Source: Paenibacillus xylanexedens (lineage in GTDB: Bacteria; Bacillota; Bacilli; Paenibacillales; Paenibacillaceae). From it: DNA of 64,000 nt. The notes beneath the pieces are model-generated. The model was not told the origin of the DNA. It did not search any database and saw only the letters and a program-made list of their open reading frames with translations. The translations under genes and the position numbers were made by a program. The DNA lies in NCBI RefSeq assembly GCF_007680605.1, contig NZ_VEIO01000001.1:1054001-1118000 (forward strand), written 5' to 3'. Shown here in pieces: positions 31,851 to 41,073 of the stretch. How positions within the stretch are numbered: the first letter of the stretch is position 1; the number at the start of each line of letters is the position of its first letter.

Positions 31851-33518
31851 ATGTACGCTTCAATACAGCACATCATTACCAAGCCATGGCTCTGCTCTTT
31901 ACAACGCATACAATACATAGATTATACATTGGAAACAAGCTCAACATATTCAGTTAAGCAAGCGGAAGCTCATTCTTTCATTGTTGTGGTGCAAGGAAGG
32001 GGCATCTTAACGTGTTCTGAGGTTCAAACGAAGCTGGAACCGGGTTCCATATGTTTGGTGCGTGAAGATGTTTCCTTCTCTGTAACAGCTGATGTTGGAG
32101 AAGGAGAGGCGTTGACATTTTATACATTGGATATGAATCCGATGTTTGAAGACAGCTGTTCGGGCAAGATAATGCCGATCCAAAACAATCTGGAGAAGCA
32201 GGCTATTAACCGTGAAATAAGTTTGGCTACTGACAACATAATATCCGTCATTAATTTTACATATACCCCTTGGAGTGCCTGTGTGGAGTGTATAGAACAG
32301 TTATATCGCCAGCATCATGCTACGGTTGTGCATGACATGTGGGATGTGCAAATCCAGTTCCAACAGTGGTTCCGAGATGTCGTTCGTCAAAATGATCCAG
32401 AGCTTCAGCTGAATCATGATCGGACCCCACTCCAGCAATCCGTTCAATACATTGAATCACATTATAATCAGAAACTCACCGTGGACGAGCTAGCTTCCCG
32501 AGCCGGTCTATCCAGAACAAGTTATACGCGGTATTTCAAGAGATTGACAGGCCAGCTTCCTCTTGATTATGTGAACCGTGTTCGACTGGAGCGATCCAAA
32601 AAGCTGTTACAGATAACGGATGATCGTTTGCATGATATTGCGAGTCATGTGGGATTTAACAATGAGTACTATTTTAGTCGCCGCTTCAAGCAATACGCGG
32701 GAGTCGCACCAGGAGTGTACCGTCGTCATCACCGCCAGGAGGTTCGTGTGTTTGCTCCTTATTTGGAGGATTTCCTGCTGGCGCTCGGAGTAAAGCCGAT
32801 ATTGCAAGGTTCGCACAGGTCTTGGGGCAAACAACGTTATTTACAGCTGGATGATGTGCCCGAATTTGACGTCAGTCAGCGGGATGCCGAATTTCAGGCG
32901 GAGCATGTACCGGAGTTTATTATGCTGGACATGGGATACAAAACATGGAACCTGGATCGATTTGAACAGGTGGCACCCGTTTATTATGTTCATCAAGAGG
33001 GTGAAGATTGGCGTGCCATTTTGAAATCGGCGGCAGACGTGCTTGGTAGAAACAATAGAGTCCAGGACGTTATTGAGTCGTATGAAGATAAAGCCATGGA
33101 GGCCAAAAGACATCTGCAAGGACGTATGCGCAAAGAATCGGTTGCTTTTCTCCGTATTTCGGCTTCTGGAATTACACTTTACGGTGATCAATGTGGTTAT
33201 GTAGGCCCAGTCATCTATCGGGATCTCGGTCTCAACCCTCATGAATATGTGACACAGTGGACACGACATGAGCGTAGAGTCGACATTGGATTAGAACAAT
33301 TAAGTCAGCTTGGTGCCGATCATCTACTGATTACCTTTGATACTCGTGATTCTTTAAGTTTCGGAGAGGAACGGCAACTGCTGGATAGAACGGAATGGAC
33401 GCAACTTCCAGCCGTAAAGAGTGGTCATGTTTATGAGGTAGACTTTTTGACGTGGATGAACTACGGTGTAATCTCTCATGGGAAGAAAATCGACGATATC
33501 TTGCGGTTTATAGGGTAG
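31851..33518 (+). CDS. Btr-like AraC regulator with C-terminal siderophore-binding domain
   Basis: The 555-residue protein is an AraC activator fused to a TroA/FeuA-type binding domain, the design of Bacillus Btr, which senses ferric bacillibactin and activates its uptake genes. Residues 1-185 are a cupin-like sensor. The double helix-turn-helix is at about 195-290 (TVDELASRAGLSRTSYTRYF, HDIASHVGFNNEYYFSRRFK). From about 300 the cytoplasmic binding domain begins (RVFAPYLEDFLLALGVKPIL) and ends with QLPAVKSGHVYEVDFLTWMN. The position beside a Fur-controlled binding lipoprotein indicates it activates siderophore uptake. AAGGAAGATGGATCACA precedes the ATG. Confidence 0.92.
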   Translation: MYASIQHIITKPWLCSLQRIQYIDYTLETSSTYSVKQAEAHSFIVVVQGRGILTCSEVQTKLEPGSICLVREDVSFSVTADVGEGEALTFYTLDMNPMFEDSCSGKIMPIQNNLEKQAINREISLATDNIISVINFTYTPWSACVECIEQLYRQHHATVVHDMWDVQIQFQQWFRDVVRQNDPELQLNHDRTPLQQSVQYIESHYNQKLTVDELASRAGLSRTSYTRYFKRLTGQLPLDYVNRVRLERSKKLLQITDDRLHDIASHVGFNNEYYFSRRFKQYAGVAPGVYRRHHRQEVRVFAPYLEDFLLALGVKPILQGSHRSWGKQRYLQLDDVPEFDVSQRDAEFQAEHVPEFIMLDMGYKTWNLDRFEQVAPVYYVHQEGEDWRAILKSAADVLGRNNRVQDVIESYEDKAMEAKRHLQGRMRKESVAFLRISASGITLYGDQCGYVGPVIYRDLGLNPHEYVTQWTRHERRVDIGLEQLSQLGADHLLITFDTRDSLSFGEERQLLDRTEWTQLPAVKSGHVYEVDFLTWMNYGVISHGKKIDDILRFIG

Positions 33519-33544
33519 TATTGGTTAGGCAAAAAAACAAACAA

Positions 33545-33578
33545 AGGCTCCTTCAGCTTATGCTGAGGGAGTTTTTGC
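33545..33578 (+). terminator. Terminator after the Btr-like gene
   Basis: GCTCCTTCAGC and GCTGAGGGAGT arms around TTAT are followed by TTTTTGC. Confidence 0.85.
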
Positions 33579-33750
33579 TTGGTACGGAATCAAATTTAAC
33601 AAAACAACAGAATAACGTTCACAAAATGCTGAACCTGTAGTCTTTGAAGACGCTACTGCAACATAACATTAGAGTGAAGGCAGCACAGTTCAAGATTTAA
33701 GACCGCTGCTATTTTAATCACAGCCATGGACGGCAGATGGGAGAGTTGCA

Positions 33751-35910
33751 ATGACTAAACGGGTAATTTCTTTGGAAGAAAGTGGGGTAGAGTTGAAAGG
33801 GCTACCATACAGTATGGGAGCTGCTCTCGCAGAACGGATGCAAGAAGGTTGGTCTGTCCCAGCGGGAATGGTCGTTACGACGGATGGCTGCCGCTCATAT
33901 TGTACCCGTCTTGGTCAACTTTCGGATGAAATCATGGAAGAGCTGGTTAGTGCCATCCGACAGCTGGAGCAGCAAACAGGTACATCTTTTGGTGGTCCGA
34001 ATCATCCTCTCCTGTTTGATGTGCGATCCGATGAGACTGTTTCTTTTTCGGCATTAGAAAAATACGCTATATCATACGTGGGTCTGAATGATGAAACCGT
34101 TGAAGGTCTCGCTCACCAGACAGGCAATCGTTTTTATGCGCTTCAATGTTATCTGGCCGTACTTCAGCAATACGGGCACTTAGTTCATGGTATTCCCTAT
34201 AAGATGACTTTTGCGAAGCCTGCAGCTTCAGAGCCTTATTTTTCAGGAGAGACGGAGCTTGAATCATGGATTGAAGAATGGAAGGACTTGATTCAGGCGG
34301 TCAGCGGAAGTCCTTTTCCACAGGATGTATTTACTCAACTTCAAACAGCTGTTCGAGCGGTGTTCTGTTCTGCTGACAAGATGAATCATGGAGCTGATCC
34401 CCTTGAGGATCAAACAAAGGAAGAAGCAACAAAAGGAGCAGCAAAAGGAACAACAAACGGGTCCGCTGTACTTATACAGGCCATGGTACAAGGTAATGAT
34501 GTCGATTATAAAGGCTCAGGGAAAGTCTGCACCCGTAATCCGGCAACGGGGGAACAAGGCATGATAGGAGATTATCTTCCGTCAAGAAGCAAGTCTGGAA
34601 TGGTGCATGCGCTCTCTTACTTAAAAAGAAATAATTCAAAGCGCTATACAGAGCTTGAGATGATCTGTACGGAGCTAGAGAGACGCACGGGAACAGTGCT
34701 GGAACTCACCTACGTGGTGAAGACGGACTCGGTATGCATACAGCATGTGCAACCTGCGAGATTAAGTTCATTGGCTACGATCAGAAACGCAGTCCATTTC
34801 GTACATGAGGGGCTGGTTTCAAAAGAGGAAGCACTCCTCCGAATGAGATCAGAGGATATAGCAGCAGGTATGCAACAGGAGCTGCCCGAACTGAAAATTT
34901 TGCTGGAATGGGCTGATGACATAAAAGAGTTATCCATTCTCTCCAAGGTGGAACATATATCAGAGGTTTGGCATGCGCGAGCATGGGATGCTGAGGGGAT
35001 CGGGTTATGTACAACCGAGACCATGCTGTTGTCTCCGTCCAGAAAGCCTTATATGCAGAAGATGCTGTTGGCCGAAACAGAAGCAGATCGCAGGCGTGGG
35101 TTGGAACGATTGCTGCCGATGCAGCAGTCTGATATGGAATGTCTTTTTGAAGCGATGGACGGACGACCGGTGAACATTCAATTATTTGATTTTCCGCTAC
35201 AAGAGTTGTTTCAGGATGAAAAGGTGCTGGAGTCACAAAGTAATGATTCGGCACTGGTTTTATCCCAGATTCATGAAATGCAACTGGAGGCTATTTTCCG
35301 GGCAGCGGTCAAGAGTATTCGTAAAGGGCTATGGGTTCGTCCCGAAATCATGATTCCGCATGTGGAGCATGTACAGGAAATTCAAAAAATGAGAGCATTG
35401 GTGGATCATGTAGCGGATCAGGTGCTTGGTGAAGAGCGACGCCATTGTGTATATAAGGTAGGGGCTGCAGTTACCTCAGCAAAAGTTGCATGGACAGCAG
35501 CACATATCGCACGTTATGCGGACTTTATCTCGTTTGATGCCGATACTCTGACACAATCTATATATGGCAACACTCGTGAGAAAACAGCGGGGCGAGAACT
35601 GGTTGAGGGAGAGACTTCCCAGATAGAATGTAACTCTTCTCATACCTTTAGTATAGAAGGGGTAGGCCGTTTAGTAGAAATGGCAGCTGCACAAGGGCGA
35701 ATTCGCAAACCACATCTGAAAACATCCATAACCGGTGAACATATACTGGATACGGCGTGCATTTCGTTTATTCATGACATCAAGTTAGTGGCTGTATGTT
35801 GCAAACCGGAGCAGATTCCATGGGCTCGAATTGCAGCAGCGCAGGCAGTCATACGAGCATCACATAACAATCAAAGCATGAAGAACGAGGATATATCAAC
35901 GATCGCCTGA
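33751..35910 (+). CDS. Pyruvate phosphate dikinase-like protein, probably catalytically inactive
   Basis: The 719-residue protein aligns by eye to PPDK but is about 150 residues short. The N-terminal nucleotide domain keeps the VRSDE arginine (residue 92) and CTRNPATGE (260-268), but the ATP lysine motif is replaced by SMGAALAER. The phosphohistidine swivel domain (GGMTSHAA type) is missing: EGIGLCTTE (415-423) follows only about 80 residues after IQHVQPAR. In the C-terminal barrel the catalytic cysteine of GICGEH is Thr661 (SITGEH). The Mg-binding Glu and Asp are replaced (AAVTSAKVA, SFDADTLTQ). GGGAGAGTTGCA precedes the ATG. It is an intact ORF, so a regulatory or binding pseudoenzyme is likelier than a decaying gene. 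Confidence 0.8.
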   Translation: MTKRVISLEESGVELKGLPYSMGAALAERMQEGWSVPAGMVVTTDGCRSYCTRLGQLSDEIMEELVSAIRQLEQQTGTSFGGPNHPLLFDVRSDETVSFSALEKYAISYVGLNDETVEGLAHQTGNRFYALQCYLAVLQQYGHLVHGIPYKMTFAKPAASEPYFSGETELESWIEEWKDLIQAVSGSPFPQDVFTQLQTAVRAVFCSADKMNHGADPLEDQTKEEATKGAAKGTTNGSAVLIQAMVQGNDVDYKGSGKVCTRNPATGEQGMIGDYLPSRSKSGMVHALSYLKRNNSKRYTELEMICTELERRTGTVLELTYVVKTDSVCIQHVQPARLSSLATIRNAVHFVHEGLVSKEEALLRMRSEDIAAGMQQELPELKILLEWADDIKELSILSKVEHISEVWHARAWDAEGIGLCTTETMLLSPSRKPYMQKMLLAETEADRRRGLERLLPMQQSDMECLFEAMDGRPVNIQLFDFPLQELFQDEKVLESQSNDSALVLSQIHEMQLEAIFRAAVKSIRKGLWVRPEIMIPHVEHVQEIQKMRALVDHVADQVLGEERRHCVYKVGAAVTSAKVAWTAAHIARYADFISFDADTLTQSIYGNTREKTAGRELVEGETSQIECNSSHTFSIEGVGRLVEMAAAQGRIRKPHLKTSITGEHILDTACISFIHDIKLVAVCCKPEQIPWARIAAAQAVIRASHNNQSMKNEDISTIA

Positions 35911-35960
35911 ATCAATCCTTGTCCTTCATTAAAACACATCTGAGCCAGTGTGGACGTCTT

Positions 35961-36186
35961 TATAAGTAGAACGATTCATTTACACAAGAACGGAGAAGAC
36001 AGAAAAAACCTGTAAAAGCGAAGCTAAAAGCTTTCTGAAAGAAAGCTACGTCGGAAGCATAGGCTTCGCATTTATCACAAGATTTTCCCCTTGAAAAGAG
36101 GGATCAGAAAAATCTGGGGATAACAGCGATTGAAAGGTTATTCTGTCTTCGGAGTGCCTGTGGAAATCATTTTAGTTCTACTTATA
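35961..36186. repeat. Dispersed palindromic-ended repeat, full-length copy B
   Basis: This 226-base element has perfect 12-base terminal inverted repeats, TATAAGTAGAAC and GTTCTACTTATA. Its interior follows copy A (2221) almost base for base, including AAGCTTTCTGAAAGAAAGCT, GAAGCATAGGCTTCGC and TCTGGGGATAACAGCGATTG. It lies between the PPDK-like gene and the LTA synthase gene. No terminator is seen after the PPDK-like gene, so the structured RNA from this repeat might take that role. Confidence 0.85.
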
Positions 36187-36279
36187 TAGCATAACCTCAA
36201 TGGAACAGACACACGAAAACTGTTATACTGAAATATGCGTTTTGTAAAATGAACGTAAAATTTCAGATAAGGGTTGAAA

Positions 36280-38229
36280 ATGACCATGTTTACATCCACA
36301 AATAAAAGCAGGCAGTCAACATCGCGGGCCTTATTTGCCCTTTTGTTTATTTTAATGCTGCTGAAGTTATCGCTTCTGCGTTATTTCTTTTTCAATGGCT
36401 TGTCTGGCGTGGGGCTGTTCACGGATGCTCTCGCTGCGCTTACCATTGTATGTGTACTGGATCTGATTGTGCCGCTGAGCTGGAAGCGAACGGTATACGG
36501 GGCGTTTAACGTTTTGTTCTCCTTGATTTTGTTCGCAGCCACGCTATATAATGCACATTTCAGTTCAGTTCCTACGTACACCGCGCTAAGTGAGCTGGGG
36601 CAGGTTGCGCAGGTTAGAGGAAGTATCGGGCCGCTGGTCCGGCCGCAACACTTTATGTTTTTTGCCGATATTATTCTGGCTATACCGGTCTGGTTGATTA
36701 AACGCAGACGTAGCAAAGGAGCGTATCGTAGCAGTTACCAGGAGAGCACCCTCACATTTGGCAGAAGTCGCAGACGCTACTGGGGCAAACTGGGCGTCGC
36801 ACTTACAGCGGCGTTCTGCATTATTTTGTCTGGCAGCTTTATCGTCAAGGGGGAAACGATTGATAACGAGCTGGTACGAGCTGAAAATCTCGGTTTTCTG
36901 AACTATCAGGTGTCCTCGGCAATTCTGACGAGCAAGGAAAATGAAGCCATTGCGAGTGGCAATATTAACGAAACGATTGCCAAGATTAATGCATTGGTGA
37001 GCCAATATCCCTACCAGAACAAAACGGATAACGGTGCAGCGGTGAAGGCCAAATATTTTGGTCAAGCAAAAGGCAGTAACTTGATTGTGCTTCAATTGGA
37101 ATCCTTTCAAAATTTTCCGATTAACGCTTCGTTAAATGGTCAAGAATTAACGCCAGTCTTAAATAATCTTGCGAAAGAAAGCTATTATTTCTCTCATTTC
37201 TTCCAACAGATCGGCCAAGGAAATACGTCGGATGCGGAGTTTATGTCGAATACGTCCATTTATCCTACAGGAGTCGTACCGATGTCAGCCGGGTATAGTG
37301 ACCGAGACCTTCCAAGCCTGCCCAAACTGCTGGCGAAAGAAGGATATGAGTCCGAGACATACCACGTTAATGACGTAACCTTTTGGAACCGCAACAAGAT
37401 GTACCCTGCTCTGGGTTTCACAAGATACTTCGATAAACCGAGCTTCACGAATGATAAATTTAACGATTTTGGGCCATCGGACGAAGAATTGTATCGGGTC
37501 GGTGTGGAAAAAATGACTGCGCATCAGGCTGCGAAACAGCCGTTCTATGCTCAGTTTATCACGGCGTCAAGCCATTCGCCGTTTACTGTGCCAGCCGATC
37601 GCGCACGAATTGAAATTCCGGCGACGATTACAAACAAGCTGCTGCATGATTACCTGCAAGCGATCAATTATACAGACTACGCGGTAGGTCAACTGATTGA
37701 CGAATTGAAAGCCAACGGTTTATGGGATAATACAACGCTTGTGCTCTATGGAGATCACTTCGGACTACCGGAGGAACCAGAGATTACACAGCAGATTCAG
37801 GAAAACTTGAATATCCCATACGATGGAAAAGTAAGCCGATTCAATATTCCGCTGATGATTCATACGCCGAAACAAACGAAAGGGCAAGTGATTGAGCAGC
37901 CGGGTGGTCAACTGGATATTCTGCCTACCGTCATGAATCTGATGGGCGTATCGCTTGCGCAGGAGAAGTTCACAGCTTTTGGGCATGACTTGCTCAATAT
38001 GGATCACAATGCATTCGGTATTCGTTATTACTTGCCAACAGGTTCATTTGTGAATAATGACATCATGTTCATTCCTGGTGCGGGCTTTGACGATGGAACG
38101 GCATATTCGCTCAAAACCTACGAACCCGTGACAAATCTGGAACCGTACCGTTCCGATTACGAGCATGTGCTCAGCCTGATGAAGCTGTCTGATGAATACG
38201 TGAAGCTGTTGCCTAAACGAGCACCTTAA
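36280..38229 (+). CDS. Lipoteichoic acid synthase family protein (LtaS-type sulfatase fold)
   Basis: This 649-residue membrane enzyme has about five N-terminal transmembrane helices (to roughly residue 200) and an extracellular sulfatase-like domain. It keeps LIVLQLESFQNF (metal-binding glutamate), the catalytic threonine in GQGNTSDAEF (Thr316), the LYGDHFG metal motif near 490, and SSHSPFTVP. LtaS proteins polymerise glycerol phosphate from phosphatidylglycerol onto a lipid anchor; primases and stress paralogues share the fold. Start codons at 36274 (TTG), 36280 and 36286 are in frame; AAGGG ending at 36273 favours 36280. It is monocistronic with a strong terminator. Confidence 0.92.
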   Translation: MTMFTSTNKSRQSTSRALFALLFILMLLKLSLLRYFFFNGLSGVGLFTDALAALTIVCVLDLIVPLSWKRTVYGAFNVLFSLILFAATLYNAHFSSVPTYTALSELGQVAQVRGSIGPLVRPQHFMFFADIILAIPVWLIKRRRSKGAYRSSYQESTLTFGRSRRRYWGKLGVALTAAFCIILSGSFIVKGETIDNELVRAENLGFLNYQVSSAILTSKENEAIASGNINETIAKINALVSQYPYQNKTDNGAAVKAKYFGQAKGSNLIVLQLESFQNFPINASLNGQELTPVLNNLAKESYYFSHFFQQIGQGNTSDAEFMSNTSIYPTGVVPMSAGYSDRDLPSLPKLLAKEGYESETYHVNDVTFWNRNKMYPALGFTRYFDKPSFTNDKFNDFGPSDEELYRVGVEKMTAHQAAKQPFYAQFITASSHSPFTVPADRARIEIPATITNKLLHDYLQAINYTDYAVGQLIDELKANGLWDNTTLVLYGDHFGLPEEPEITQQIQENLNIPYDGKVSRFNIPLMIHTPKQTKGQVIEQPGGQLDILPTVMNLMGVSLAQEKFTAFGHDLLNMDHNAFGIRYYLPTGSFVNNDIMFIPGAGFDDGTAYSLKTYEPVTNLEPYRSDYEHVLSLMKLSDEYVKLLPKRAP

Positions 38230-38344
38230 TTCAAATGAGTTGAGTAATGGAGTGGCATACAAGCAGGATAAATAAGTAAACTAGACAATTAAGGTAGATT
38301 AAGTAAAGTAGATTAAAAAGGGTAGGTCGAGATAATGCTCCTGT

Positions 38345-38378
38345 AACGCAGCCAGCTAAAAACTGGTTGCGTTTTTTA
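38345..38378 (+). terminator. Terminator after the LTA synthase gene
   Basis: AACGCAGCCAG pairs with CTGGTTGCGTT around CTAAAAA, followed by TTTTTATTTTC. Confidence 0.9.
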
Positions 38379-38430
38379 TTTTCTTTTCGAAACGTAAGGG
38401 GGAAGAATGAAGAGTAAAGTAATGTAAAGT

Positions 38431-38458
38431 TTGAAACTGTAATTTTTAATGTTACAAT
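38431..38458 (+). promoter_or_regulatory. Sigma-A promoter of the luciferase-like monooxygenase gene
   Basis: TTGAAA and TACAAT are separated by 16 bases, 69 bases before the start codon. Confidence 0.65.
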
Positions 38459-38526
38459 GGACAAGTAAGCAAAAAGGGAAAAGCACCTTTATTCCATCAC
38501 TTCACAGACGAGAGGAATGAATATAT

Positions 38527-39534
38527 ATGAAATTGAGTGTATTGGAGCATGGACACATTAGCGAGGGTCGCCATGTACATGATGCTTTGCAGGAGGCTGT
38601 AACGTTAGCGCAGCATGCCGAACAACTGGGTTATTCCCGATTTTGGATGTCTGAGCATCACGGAGGCGGTGCGCTGTCCTTTTCAAGTCCGGAAATCATG
38701 ATTGGCCATGTGGCTGCCCATACGGAGCGGATTCGAGTAGGATCAGGAGGCGTTATGCTGCCGCATTACAGCGCGTATAAAGTGGCGGAAAACTTCCGTT
38801 TGCTTGAAGCATTGCACCCTGGACGTATTGACCTCGGCATTGGGCGTGCGCCAGGAGGTATGCCTATTGCCAGCAGGGCATTGAACGAGGGCAAATCATC
38901 CAATGTACAGTTTTTCCCGCAGCAAATTGCGGATCTTGGTGGGTACTTCTACGAGCAGTTGCCTGAAGATCATCGTTTTGCTTCACTCGTAGCGGGGCCT
39001 TCCGTTCCAACGGTACCCGAAGTATGGCTCTTGGGGTCCAGCTCGGAAGGAGCAAGGATCGCCGCGGCCCAAGGGACTGCTTATGCATTTGCCCAGTTCT
39101 TTGGAACACCAGGTGGTGAGGAAGCGATGAAACACTATCGTCGCCACTTCAAACCGTCCATTCTAGGCGACAAACCCCACTCCATGATTGCGGTCTCCGC
39201 TTTCTGTGCAGATACAGAAGAAGAAGCCGCTGAACTGGCTCGCAGCAATGAGTTATTTTTCCTGCGACTTGGACGCGGATTGGAACAGAAGTCCTTTCCT
39301 TCTCTTGAAACAGTGAGTAACTACCCATATACAGCGATGGAATTGGAACAGATTCGTCAGCGCCGCTCATTCTCCATCATTGGCACGCCGGATCAGGTGA
39401 AGGACAAAATTATTGCAATGGCTGAACGTCACGAAGCCGATGAAGTAATTATCGCCTCTGCCATCCATTCGTTCGAAGCACGTCTGCGTTCTTTCCGTCT
39501 GATTGCAGAAGCTTTCGATCTGAATCAGAATTAA
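38527..39534 (+). CDS. LLM class flavin-dependent oxidoreductase (luciferase-like)
   Basis: This 335-residue TIM-barrel monooxygenase belongs to the bacterial luciferase-like superfamily, MsnO8 subgroup. It shows AEQLGYSRFWMSEHHGGGAL near the N-terminus, VGSGGVMLPHYSAYKVAENF, GRIDLGIGRAPGG (flavin phosphate contact), WLLGSSSEGARIAAAQG and IIGTPDQVKDKI. These enzymes use reduced FMN and O2 on diverse substrates. It starts after GAGAGGAATGAATAT and has its own promoter. The substrate cannot be inferred. Confidence 0.9.
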   Translation: MKLSVLEHGHISEGRHVHDALQEAVTLAQHAEQLGYSRFWMSEHHGGGALSFSSPEIMIGHVAAHTERIRVGSGGVMLPHYSAYKVAENFRLLEALHPGRIDLGIGRAPGGMPIASRALNEGKSSNVQFFPQQIADLGGYFYEQLPEDHRFASLVAGPSVPTVPEVWLLGSSSEGARIAAAQGTAYAFAQFFGTPGGEEAMKHYRRHFKPSILGDKPHSMIAVSAFCADTEEEAAELARSNELFFLRLGRGLEQKSFPSLETVSNYPYTAMELEQIRQRRSFSIIGTPDQVKDKIIAMAERHEADEVIIASAIHSFEARLRSFRLIAEAFDLNQN

Positions 39535-39675
39535 AGCAGGATTATAGCCATAGGATCGGGAATATAAGTCTGGATAGGATTGGAACCTTGTTTGACTTGG
39601 CTGTAGTTGTGTTGCAGCTGGCAGACAGGGTTCCGGTTTGCATTTTGGGCTCAACCGGAAAGAGAGGAGATTCAC

Positions 39676-40422
39676 TTGCGCAGATGTGTCATCAGTGACA
39701 TTCACGGTTGTTATGATGAATTCAATGCACTGCTGGAGCAGGTTCATTACGACCCGTCGCAGGATGAGTTGATTTTGCTGGGGGATTATGTAGATCGAGG
39801 CCCTAAAAGCAAACAGGTCATTGAGCAGATCATGAAGCTAAGACAAGAGAACCAGATCGTTATTCTCAAAGGGAATCATGATGCCATGATGGTGAAGGCT
39901 CTGACCCATGATATAGAGGAGTACGATTTACACTGGATCCGCAATGGCGGATTACAGACGCTGGCGAGTTATCTACCCGTTCCGTATGATAGTGATCAGA
40001 TGGACTGGCAGGCGTATGCTCAGGACAAACAATGGATGCGCTCTCATTATGGGCATCATCTGCATTTTCTGGACGAACTTCCGTTGTCGTATGAAATTCC
40101 GGGATATATTTTCGTACACGCGGGGATTAACCCGGATGTACCCGACTGGAGAAACCAGTCCGAACGGGATTTTATCTGGATTCGCGAACCTTTTTATAGC
40201 AAACCTACAGCACTTCAGGACATTGTTGTGTTTGGACATACGCCTGTGCAATATTTGCAGGATGAGCCTGGAATCTGGATGGACCCGCGCGGAGACAAGA
40301 TCGGTATAGACGGTGGATGTGCTTATGGCGCACAATTGAATTTGCTGGAGATTAACGAGGCAGGTCGTTTGCAGACGTTCTATGTGAAAAAAGGATTGAA
40401 GACGTTCGATCCTGAGCTGTAG
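39676..40422 (+). CDS. Calcineurin-like metallophosphatase (PP1/diadenosine tetraphosphatase type)
   Basis: The 248-residue phosphatase carries the metallophosphoesterase motifs in order: VISDIHGCYDEF, LLGDYVDRGPKS, LKGNHDAMM, then the histidines in FVHAGINPD and VVFGHTPVQ. It resembles PrpE and small bacterial serine/threonine phosphatases as well as symmetrical Ap4A hydrolases. I chose TTG at 39676, since AGAGGAGATTCAC sits just before it and the first residues then lead straight into the DIHG strand; the longer ORF start has no such site. The substrate could be dinucleoside polyphosphates or phosphoproteins. Confidence 0.88.
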   Translation: MRRCVISDIHGCYDEFNALLEQVHYDPSQDELILLGDYVDRGPKSKQVIEQIMKLRQENQIVILKGNHDAMMVKALTHDIEEYDLHWIRNGGLQTLASYLPVPYDSDQMDWQAYAQDKQWMRSHYGHHLHFLDELPLSYEIPGYIFVHAGINPDVPDWRNQSERDFIWIREPFYSKPTALQDIVVFGHTPVQYLQDEPGIWMDPRGDKIGIDGGCAYGAQLNLLEINEAGRLQTFYVKKGLKTFDPEL

Positions 40423-40539
40423 TTTATCATTATCGTTGCACAAACCTGGATAGATGTGCTAATTTATAGAGTTGTAATGTTATACTATGCAATCATAAGA
40501 AGATACATATCCTATTGATGTGAGAGGAATGAAGCGAGT

Positions 40540-40863
40540 TTGGCTATCTATAATCTGGATCAACTGCAACACCATATTTTATTCTGTAACGGCGGAACAT
40601 GTATGCGTAATGAGGGGGAAGAAGTCACTCAGGCGGTGCGGGACGAAATTGCGAAACAGCAGGCCGGAGGATTCATTCATACAACACGTACCAAATGTAA
40701 TGGCCGCTGCGATGATGGATGTGTAACGATTGTGTATCCGCAAGGGGACTGGTACGGTAAAATGACCCCGGAATCAGGCCGGGAGCTCGTACAAGCGCTG
40801 TGTAAAGGTGACAAGCTGGACGGACATCTGATTACAAATGTAGCGAATGCACCTGCAAATTAG
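40540..40863 (+). CDS. Thioredoxin-like [2Fe-2S] ferredoxin domain protein
   Basis: The 107-residue protein has the thioredoxin-like ferredoxin pattern with four cysteines: ILFCNGGTCMRNEGEE near residue 16 and TKCNGRCDDGCVTIVYPQG near 52. It ends like the small (2Fe-2S) ferredoxins of Firmicutes (GDWYGKMTPESGRELVQAL). The start is TTG at 40540 with GAGAGGAATGAAGCGAG upstream, the weakest point of the call. It probably carries electrons for an unidentified oxidoreductase; no partner is adjacent. Confidence 0.82.
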   Translation: MAIYNLDQLQHHILFCNGGTCMRNEGEEVTQAVRDEIAKQQAGGFIHTTRTKCNGRCDDGCVTIVYPQGDWYGKMTPESGRELVQALCKGDKLDGHLITNVANAPAN

Positions 40864-40979
40864 AACAGACGTGGATACCTGTTGATAATAATAAGCTAAT
40901 AGCGTCCTCTTGGTTCCCGGTGTTTGCCACTACCGAAGCTGGTTTTTGCATGAGCTGCAATTAATTCGCTGTAAAGGGA

Positions 40980-41008
40980 TTGGAATTAAGACGTATAAGC
41001 GCTATAAT
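40980..41008 (+). promoter_or_regulatory. Sigma-A promoter of ppaC
   Basis: TTGGAA and a perfect TATAAT are separated by 17 bases, 65 bases before the ppaC start. Confidence 0.75.
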
Positions 41009-41073
41009 CAGTAAGGTATGATTCAAAACAAGGATAAGTTTAACTTAAACTCGAATTGACGGAGGGCTATGAT

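Noticed and set aside
38270..38320. Direct repeat GTAGATTAA in AT-rich sequence after the LTA synthase gene
   Set aside because: Two short copies in low-complexity intergenic DNA are likely chance; there is no array, so no CRISPR or iteron.
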